Source: Halpernia sp048269545 (GTDB lineage Bacteria > Bacteroidota > Bacteroidia > Flavobacteriales > Weeksellaceae). From it: a stretch of DNA of 64,000 nt. The position numbers and the translations under genes are program-made. The notes below the pieces were generated by a model, which was not told where the DNA came from, did not search any database, and saw nothing but the letters and a program-made list of their open reading frames with translations. Position 1 is the first letter of the stretch, and each line of letters starts with the position of its first letter. Below, in pieces: positions 58,537-64,000 of this stretch. The stretch spans positions 372,001-436,000 of the forward strand of contig NZ_JBLXIJ010000002.1 of NCBI RefSeq assembly GCF_048269545.1. Direction: 5' to 3'.

Positions 58537-60582
58537 ATGAAAAAATTATTTACTTTATTTTCTCTTACTATCTTATTAAGTTTTGTTACAGCACAAGTCC
58601 CAGCTGGCTATTATGATGGAACAACAGGATTAACAGGCGCTGCTCTTAAAACAAAATTAAGCCAAATTATTACTAACGGAGCGAAAGATAATGGTTACGG
58701 TGGGCTTTATAATGGTTATCCTACAACAGATGTTGATCATTATTATGAAAATGACGGTTCTGTTTTAGATATGTATTCTGAAAATCCCAAAGGATCTGAT
58801 CCTTATAATTTTCAACACGGACAGAAAAAATGTGGAAATTACAGCCAAGAAGGAGACTGTTATAATAGAGAACACGTGGTGCCACAAAGTTTGTTTAATT
58901 CTGCTTCTCCTATGGTTTCAGATATAAATTTTATAAGACCAACTGACGGCAAAGTAAATGGAATGCGTAGTAATTATCCGTATGGTGCAGTAACAAACCC
59001 GTCCTTTACTTCAAAAAACGGAACTAAAGTTGGACCAAGTTCTTCTCCAAATTATACAGGAACAGTTTGTGAACCAATTGATGAATTTAAAGGAGATATT
59101 GCAAGAATGATTTTTTATTTCGTAACAAGATATGAATCTAAACTTTCAGGATTTTCTAGTGGAAATATGTTAGGAAATACAACTTATCCAGGTTTAACTT
59201 CGTGGGAGAAAGACGTTTTATTAAGTTGGGCAGCTCAAGACCCCGTTTCACCTAGTGAAATAGAAAGAAATAATGCAGCCTATGTTTTTCAAAAAAACAG
59301 AAACCCTTTTATTGATCATCCAGAATGGGTTCAACAAATCTGGGGAACACAAGTTGTGGATAATATTGCGCCTTCAACTCCTACAAATTTAGCAGTAACT
59401 TCCACAAATACAGCTTCTGTAAATTTAACTTGGACAGCGTCAACAGACAACATTGCAGTTTCTTATTATAAAATTTTCGCAAATGATGTATTCAAAAATA
59501 ATTCATCTACAAACTCAGCTACAGTTTCAGGACTACATCAAGGAACAAATTATAATTTTTATGTCATAGCAGTAGATGCTGCAGGGAATCTTTCACCTCA
59601 AAGTAATGTAGCATCTACAACTACTTTAGTTGATAATGTTGCACCTTCTGCTCCAACCAATTTATCTGTTGTAAATGTTGGAACTAATAATATTTCTTTG
59701 CAATGGACTGCCTCAACAGACAATGTTGAAGTGACTTCTTATGATATTTATGCAAATGGAGTTTTGATGGGAACAACAAATACAACTTCAACCAATATCG
59801 CAAATTTAGACCCACAAACTTCTTATACTTTATATGTGGTTGCAAAAGATGCAGCTGAAAATGTTTCTTCCCAAAGTAATTCTGTGAATGCAACAACTTT
59901 AGCAATAGGAACTAATTGTGGAAACGAAAATTTTGAAACAATTCCTGCAAGTTCTTCCACTTATTCTACCTATAATTGGACAAGTAATGGTATTTCTTGG
60001 ACTTCAGTAGATTCTAGAACAGATTTAAATATAAATGGAAGAGCAATAACTATACGAAATGGATCTTTAACGGCATTATCTGCACCAAATGGAATTGGTG
60101 ACTTAACTGTTACAACACAGTTAAATTATTCTGGAACTGCAGGTACTTTAAAAATCTTTGTAAATGATAATGATACAGGATTAACAATTCCTTATAGTGC
60201 AAGTGTTACAACAACTCAAGTAAAAGGAATAAATATTTCTGGTCCTGTAGATATAAGTTTAGTTAACAGCAGTACATCAAACAGAGTTGCAATTGATGAC
60301 ATGATGTGGACTTGCTATACAACTGTTTCAACTAATGAAGTAGATAAAAACAAAAATAATCTAACAATTTATCCAAATCCTATTAAAAATAAAGAATTAA
60401 ATGTAAGTGGTGAAAATTTATCAACAATTGAAAATGTCCAAATTTTCGATTTTACTGGAAAACTTGTTCAAACATTAACTAATCCTTTTAAAAATTCTAA
60501 TAAAATAATTTTAAAAAACTTATCAAAAGGAGTTTACATTTTAAAAGCAGGAACAAAAACCACCAAATTTATTGTAGAATAA
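58537..60582 (+). CDS. Secreted endonuclease I (NucM-type) with two FN3 domains and T9SS sorting tail
   Basis: 681 aa. Signal peptide (MKKLFTLFSLTILLSFVTAQ), endonuclease I domain (about 20-265) with the catalytic CYNREHVVPQSLF and DINFIRPTDGKVNGMRSNYP, two fibronectin type III domains (about 272-362 and 366-455), a beta-rich region (about 458-600), and a type A T9SS sorting domain (about 612-681: LTIYPNPIKNKELNV, ILKNLSKGVYILKAG, TKFIVE). It should be exported through the outer membrane by T9SS and degrade extracellular DNA or RNA. The FN3 repeats are similar to each other, suggesting duplication. Confidence 0.93.
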   Translation: MKKLFTLFSLTILLSFVTAQVPAGYYDGTTGLTGAALKTKLSQIITNGAKDNGYGGLYNGYPTTDVDHYYENDGSVLDMYSENPKGSDPYNFQHGQKKCGNYSQEGDCYNREHVVPQSLFNSASPMVSDINFIRPTDGKVNGMRSNYPYGAVTNPSFTSKNGTKVGPSSSPNYTGTVCEPIDEFKGDIARMIFYFVTRYESKLSGFSSGNMLGNTTYPGLTSWEKDVLLSWAAQDPVSPSEIERNNAAYVFQKNRNPFIDHPEWVQQIWGTQVVDNIAPSTPTNLAVTSTNTASVNLTWTASTDNIAVSYYKIFANDVFKNNSSTNSATVSGLHQGTNYNFYVIAVDAAGNLSPQSNVASTTTLVDNVAPSAPTNLSVVNVGTNNISLQWTASTDNVEVTSYDIYANGVLMGTTNTTSTNIANLDPQTSYTLYVVAKDAAENVSSQSNSVNATTLAIGTNCGNENFETIPASSSTYSTYNWTSNGISWTSVDSRTDLNINGRAITIRNGSLTALSAPNGIGDLTVTTQLNYSGTAGTLKIFVNDNDTGLTIPYSASVTTTQVKGINISGPVDISLVNSSTSNRVAIDDMMWTCYTTVSTNEVDKNKNNLTIYPNPIKNKELNVSGENLSTIENVQIFDFTGKLVQTLTNPFKNSNKIILKNLSKGVYILKAGTKTTKFIVE

Positions 60583-60606
60583 ATTGAATTTTATCTAAAA
60601 AATTAT

Positions 60607-60637
60607 AAAGACCGGTTCTATTATCGGTCTTTTTTTT
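60607..60637 (+). terminator. Terminator of the nuclease gene
   Basis: AAAGACCG and CGGTCTTT pair perfectly around GTTCTATTAT, with a T run after. It abuts the -7 box of aroE. Confidence 0.85.
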
Positions 60638-60644
60638 ATTTTTG
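60637..60644 (+). promoter_or_regulatory. -7 box of aroE (leaderless type)
   Basis: TATTTTTG, a perfect TAnnTTTG, ends 4 nt before the ATG. It begins at the last base of the preceding terminator. Confidence 0.55.
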
Positions 60645-60648
60645 AAGT

Positions 60649-61380
60649 ATGAATGAAAAACAAGTTTTTGGTTTAATTGGAAAAAATATTTCCTACTCAT
60701 TTTCTAAAAAATATTTTACAGATAAATTTAGCAAACTTCATTTATCTGAAAATAAATATGAAATTTTTGACCTAAACGAGATTAAAGAAGTTGAAAAATT
60801 ATTTCAAAATCCAGAAGTAAAAGGTTTAAATGTAACCATTCCTTACAAAGAAAAAATTATAGATTTCTTAGATGAAATAAGTGAAGAAGCCAAAATAATT
60901 GGCGCTGTAAATTGTATTAAAATTAAAGACAATAAAAAAATTGGTTTTAACACCGATGCTTTCGGATTTGAAAAAACGCTTTTGCTCCACTTAAAAGATT
61001 TCCACAAAAACGCATTAATTTTAGGAAATGGAGGTGCTGCAAAAGCAGTAAAATATGTTTTGAACAAATTTAATATTCCATTTAAAATTATAGCTAGAAA
61101 TTCTGATTTAAACTTTGAAAATTTATCTAAAGAAATTGTTGAAAATCATCAATTAATAATTCAATGTACACCGGTTGGAACTTTTCCCAATGAAGAAAAG
61201 TGTATTAAATTTCCTTTCGAAGGACTTTCAGAAAAGCATTTGGTAATTGATTTAATTTACAATCCAACCTACACAAAATTTTTAATAAATGCAGCTAATT
61301 TCAATGCAAAAACTTTAAACGGTTATTATATGTTAGAACAGCAAGCAGAAAAAGCATGGGAAATTTGGAAATCTAACTAG
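60649..61380 (+). CDS. aroE: Shikimate dehydrogenase
   Basis: 243 aa, NADPH-dependent reduction of 3-dehydroshikimate in aromatic amino-acid synthesis. Substrate motif FGLIGKNISYSFSKKYF, catalytic Lys in VTIPYKEKI, GAVNCIK and the nucleotide loop GNGGAAKAVKYVL, then IQCTPVGTFP. Slightly shorter than the E. coli enzyme but within the family range in this phylum. Leaderless-type promoter. Confidence 0.95.
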   Translation: MNEKQVFGLIGKNISYSFSKKYFTDKFSKLHLSENKYEIFDLNEIKEVEKLFQNPEVKGLNVTIPYKEKIIDFLDEISEEAKIIGAVNCIKIKDNKKIGFNTDAFGFEKTLLLHLKDFHKNALILGNGGAAKAVKYVLNKFNIPFKIIARNSDLNFENLSKEIVENHQLIIQCTPVGTFPNEEKCIKFPFEGLSEKHLVIDLIYNPTYTKFLINAANFNAKTLNGYYMLEQQAEKAWEIWKSN

Positions 61381-61463
61381 AATTCTTCTACTTTAATGGA
61401 AATATTTTAATAAATTTATTTTTTTTTATAAAAACGGTGTTATTTTAACCAAAAAGATTTGCT

Positions 61464-63470
61464 ATGACAACAGAAAATAATATTTCTGACAACAACGAAA
61501 AGGATTTAAAACCTCTAAAAGAAAATGAGATTCTGGCTACAGAAAACGAAAATTCTACAACTGAAATTGAATCTTCAGAGAATAGTTCAAAAGTTTCTGA
61601 ACCAGAATCATTAGTTTCTAAAGAAAACGAAACTGAAAAATTGGAAGCTGAAATTTCAGAAGAAACTGAAACTTTAGAATCGTCAGATTTAAAGAAAATT
61701 AGTGACGAAAAGCAGTTTCCAAAAGATGAAGAAATTAAATCTAAAGAAATCGTATCAAATGAAAATGAGAAAAACTCAACAGTTGAAGAAAATGATGAAG
61801 ATGAAAAATCAAAAAAAGATGAAATAGTTTCTCTCCCAAAACTTTTAGATATGATGGAGAAAATAATCAATTCTAAAGACGGCGAAACACACTATAAAGA
61901 ATTCAATCATTTAAAAGAAAAAGTTCATACACTTATAAATTCAGAATCTGAAGTTGCGAAAAGAGAATTACCTGAAGATGAGCAAGCAAATTATCATCAT
62001 CCTATTTCTTCTAGATTTAACGGAATTCTCAATATTTATAGAGAACAACAAAACGAGTATCACAAAAAAATAGAACTTGAGCAAGCTGAAAATTTAAAAA
62101 ACCGCCAATCCATTATTGATCGTTTAAAAAATTTATACACCAATTCTGAAGTCGGAACAAATCTTTTTAAATCTATTCGAGAAATTAAAGAAGATTGGGG
62201 AAATGCGGGACAAGTGGCGAAAAATGAGTTTAAATTATTAAATAATAATTACTTTTTCCATCTCACTCAGTTTTACGAAATGCTCGATATGAACAAAGAG
62301 TTTTTAGTGCAAGAATATGAGCATAATCTGGAAAAAAGACAAAATATTATTGCACGTGCGAAAGAACTTTTAGACGAGAAATCTGTACAAAAAGCGCTTA
62401 ATGAACTTCAATATTTACACAAACTTTGGAAGGAAGAAGCCGTTCCGGTTGCAGAAGAATTCAGAGAAACAACTTGGTTAGAATTCAAGGAATTATCTAA
62501 TAAAATACATGACAGAAAAACAGAACTTTTTTCACAAATTGATGCAGAACAAGCTGAAAATTTAATTAAAAAGAATGAAATTATTTCTAAAATGAAAGCG
62601 CTTGTCTCACCAGAAAAAGAAGGAAATCATAATTATTGGCAACAATCTATTAAGAAAATTGAGGATTTGCGCACAGAATTTTTAAAATTAGGAAGCGTTC
62701 CTAAAAAAGAATCAAATCACAATTGGAGTGAATTTAAAGAAATCCTTCGCCAATTTAATTCAAAAAAGAACGATTTCTACAAAGGTTTAAAAAATTCCCA
62801 ACAAGATAATTTAGATAAAAAACTAAGTCTCATACAGACTGCAACTGATAATATGAATAGTGAAGATTGGGAAACGGCCGTTCCACTTTTTAAAAATTTG
62901 CAGAATGAGTGGAAAAAAATCGGGCATGTTCCTAGAAGTCAAGCTGATAAAATTTGGACAGAGTTTCGGGCTGCATGTAATACTTTTTTTGAGAATTTTC
63001 GTCAGAAAAATGATGTTGCATCAGACAATTGGAAAGAAAATCTGAAACAGAAAAATCAAATTTTAGCCGAATTAAAAACCATTTCGGATGAAAAAGGTAG
63101 TGTAGAAAAAATAGAGGAGTTAAAAAACAACTGGAATAAAGTTGGAAAAGTTCCACGTGAAAATCTAGGAATAAATACAGAATTCAATAAAATTTTAAAA
63201 GAAAAATTAAAATTAAATAAAATTAATGAGTTTGATTTAAAAGAAGAAGGTCTTACAGAATCTCAACTTTCTGATAAAGCCAGAAAAATTAAAAACCAAA
63301 TTTCTGATACTGAATCTGAAATAGTAAAAATGGAAAACAATCTTGGTTTCTTCGCAGATTCTTCTCGAAATAACCCTTTATTAAAGGAAACCTATCTAAA
63401 AATTGATGAGAAAAAAGTGCAATTAGAAAGTCTAAAAGCAACTTTACATCAAATTATTAGTGGCGAATAA
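61464..63470 (+). CDS. DUF349 repeat protein, coiled-coil
   Basis: 668 aa, cytosolic, no signal or membrane segment. The first 130 residues are very acidic and Ser/Glu-rich, likely disordered. The remainder is a series of at least four DUF349-type helical repeats (for example WKEEAVPVAEEFRETTWLEF, LKLGSVPKKESNHNWSEFKE, LQNEWKKIGHVPRSQADKIW, LKNNWNKVGKVPREN) ending in a coiled coil. The domain is found in a few proteins of unclear function. Followed by a secreted protein gene 10 bp downstream. Confidence 0.85.
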   Translation: MTTENNISDNNEKDLKPLKENEILATENENSTTEIESSENSSKVSEPESLVSKENETEKLEAEISEETETLESSDLKKISDEKQFPKDEEIKSKEIVSNENEKNSTVEENDEDEKSKKDEIVSLPKLLDMMEKIINSKDGETHYKEFNHLKEKVHTLINSESEVAKRELPEDEQANYHHPISSRFNGILNIYREQQNEYHKKIELEQAENLKNRQSIIDRLKNLYTNSEVGTNLFKSIREIKEDWGNAGQVAKNEFKLLNNNYFFHLTQFYEMLDMNKEFLVQEYEHNLEKRQNIIARAKELLDEKSVQKALNELQYLHKLWKEEAVPVAEEFRETTWLEFKELSNKIHDRKTELFSQIDAEQAENLIKKNEIISKMKALVSPEKEGNHNYWQQSIKKIEDLRTEFLKLGSVPKKESNHNWSEFKEILRQFNSKKNDFYKGLKNSQQDNLDKKLSLIQTATDNMNSEDWETAVPLFKNLQNEWKKIGHVPRSQADKIWTEFRAACNTFFENFRQKNDVASDNWKENLKQKNQILAELKTISDEKGSVEKIEELKNNWNKVGKVPRENLGINTEFNKILKEKLKLNKINEFDLKEEGLTESQLSDKARKIKNQISDTESEIVKMENNLGFFADSSRNNPLLKETYLKIDEKKVQLESLKATLHQIISGE

Positions 63471-63480
63471 ACTTGATAAA

Positions 63481-64000
63481 ATGAATAAATTTTTAGCGTT
63501 TTTCTGTTTAATTATGGGATTGAGTTTAAGCGCTCAAACTGTAAAAGATTTCTTAAATATTCCAGGTCCTTTGGAAATCGATGGAACAGAATTTTTGCTA
63601 GATTGGAGCAAACAATCATCTGCAACACTTTATCTTCAACAATATTTACCTCGGGATGAAGAAATATCAAATTTCAATCAGCTCATAAATATTTCCTATT
63701 TTGATAAAGATATAGATTTAGATGAGGCAGTTCGGCAAAAAGTAGAAAGTTTCCAAAACCGTGAAAAAACTGATAAATATTCTAAAGTTCAAGTTACAGA
63801 AAGTCCAGACGGAACAGAATATATTGTAGATGGAATTTTAACTGAAACACCGAAAACAGGAAGTCCATACGCAGAATACGGAATTTACAGATTTAAAAAA
63901 ATTACAAATGGCAACAAAAAATATTTTTTAATTTTCTCTTATATCAAAAGAAATTACAGTGATTTGCGTGGCGGTGTAAAATCATTAGAAAAGCAACGTA
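63481..64000 (+). CDS. Secreted hypothetical protein (3' partial)
   Basis: The frame is open from the ATG at 63481 to the right edge (173 codons) with no stop. Signal peptide (MNKFLAFFCLIMGLSLSAQ), then a soluble part with PGPLEIDGTEFLLDWSKQSS and DGTEYIVDGILTETPKTGSP. I do not recognise the family; an envelope protein is likely. It starts 10 bp after the DUF349 gene, so the two may be co-transcribed. The C-terminus is outside the window. Confidence 0.75.
   Translation, partial: MNKFLAFFCLIMGLSLSAQTVKDFLNIPGPLEIDGTEFLLDWSKQSSATLYLQQYLPRDEEISNFNQLINISYFDKDIDLDEAVRQKVESFQNREKTDKYSKVQVTESPDGTEYIVDGILTETPKTGSPYAEYGIYRFKKITNGNKKYFLIFSYIKRNYSDLRGGVKSLEKQR

Noticed and set aside
61445..61870. 141-aa minus-strand ORF rich in Ser and Phe
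   Set aside because: It is the reverse reading of the Glu/Ser-rich start of the DUF349 gene; composition is explained by that, and there is no promoter or homology.

Overview
The window is AT-rich, densely packed chromosomal DNA from a member of the Bacteroidota, class Flavobacteriia. It is most like the Chryseobacterium/Weeksellaceae group. The signs are: promoters with the Bacteroidota -7 box TAnnTTTG and few purine-rich ribosome binding sites; a type IX secretion (T9SS) sorting domain on a secreted nuclease; transketolase split into two subunits; monomeric isocitrate dehydrogenase; a K+-dependent-type membrane pyrophosphatase; a subclass A2-like class A beta-lactamase; and outer-membrane families such as TonB-dependent receptor, DUF2490 and TamB. 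I see no rRNA, CRISPR array, prophage or origin. There is one tRNA.

Layout. 1-1.8 kb: split transketolase, entering from the left edge. 1.86-2.69 kb: an accessory island in which one small membrane-anchored protein is packaged like an integron gene cassette, with a structured attC-like site behind it and a degenerate repeat array in front; no integrase is in the window. 2.8-5.5 kb: iron-sulfur repair protein RIC with a Crp/Fnr-like operator, a DUF4142 lipoprotein, a small membrane protein and an Lrp/AsnC regulator. 5.6-12.8 kb: giant tamB head-to-head with tsaD (start codons 2 bp apart), a RAYT-type IS200-like transposase inside inverted repeats and hairpins, then rsmE. 12.8-14.8 kb: an outer-membrane protein and an orphan with kinase-like motifs. 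14.9-20.5 kb (minus strand): membrane pyrophosphatase fused to an OmpA domain, soluble pyrophosphatase, a membrane-anchored unknown, a FemAB/GNAT-like protein and radC. 20.6-24.1 kb (minus): lolD-like ATPase, pyruvate dehydrogenase E2 and E1 alpha.

24.3-36.7 kb: PAP2-like and BlaI-like genes, two SRPBCC proteins, tpx, icd, an ECF sigma factor with a membrane partner, hutU with a cytosolic M23-like peptidase, an acidic protein, fabH, fabI and pcm. 36.8-41.8 kb: a tight five-gene run of oxidoreductase, membrane protein, class A beta-lactamase, 3-hydroxyacyl-CoA dehydrogenase and phosphoethanolamine transferase. 41.8-54 kb: a small acidic protein, a CocE-type hydrolase, a META lipoprotein, pheT (with a five-copy heptamer repeat before its start), dnaN, a DUF2490/TonB-receptor pair and uvrA. 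54-64 kb: clpS with a CNNM-type protein, a SemiSWEET transporter, tRNA(CAT), methylmalonyl-CoA epimerase, rbfA with a LolC/E-type permease, the T9SS nuclease, aroE, a DUF349 protein and a truncated secreted protein at the right edge.

Most genes are core metabolism, translation, repair and envelope functions. Spacers are short and often hold one strong hairpin terminator. At least six genes have a perfect -7 box only 4-7 nt before the start codon, which predicts leaderless mRNAs. The most unusual items are the attC-bounded cassette with its repeat array, the pyrophosphatase-OmpA fusion, the RAYT element, the kinase-like orphan and the hutU/M23 pair.
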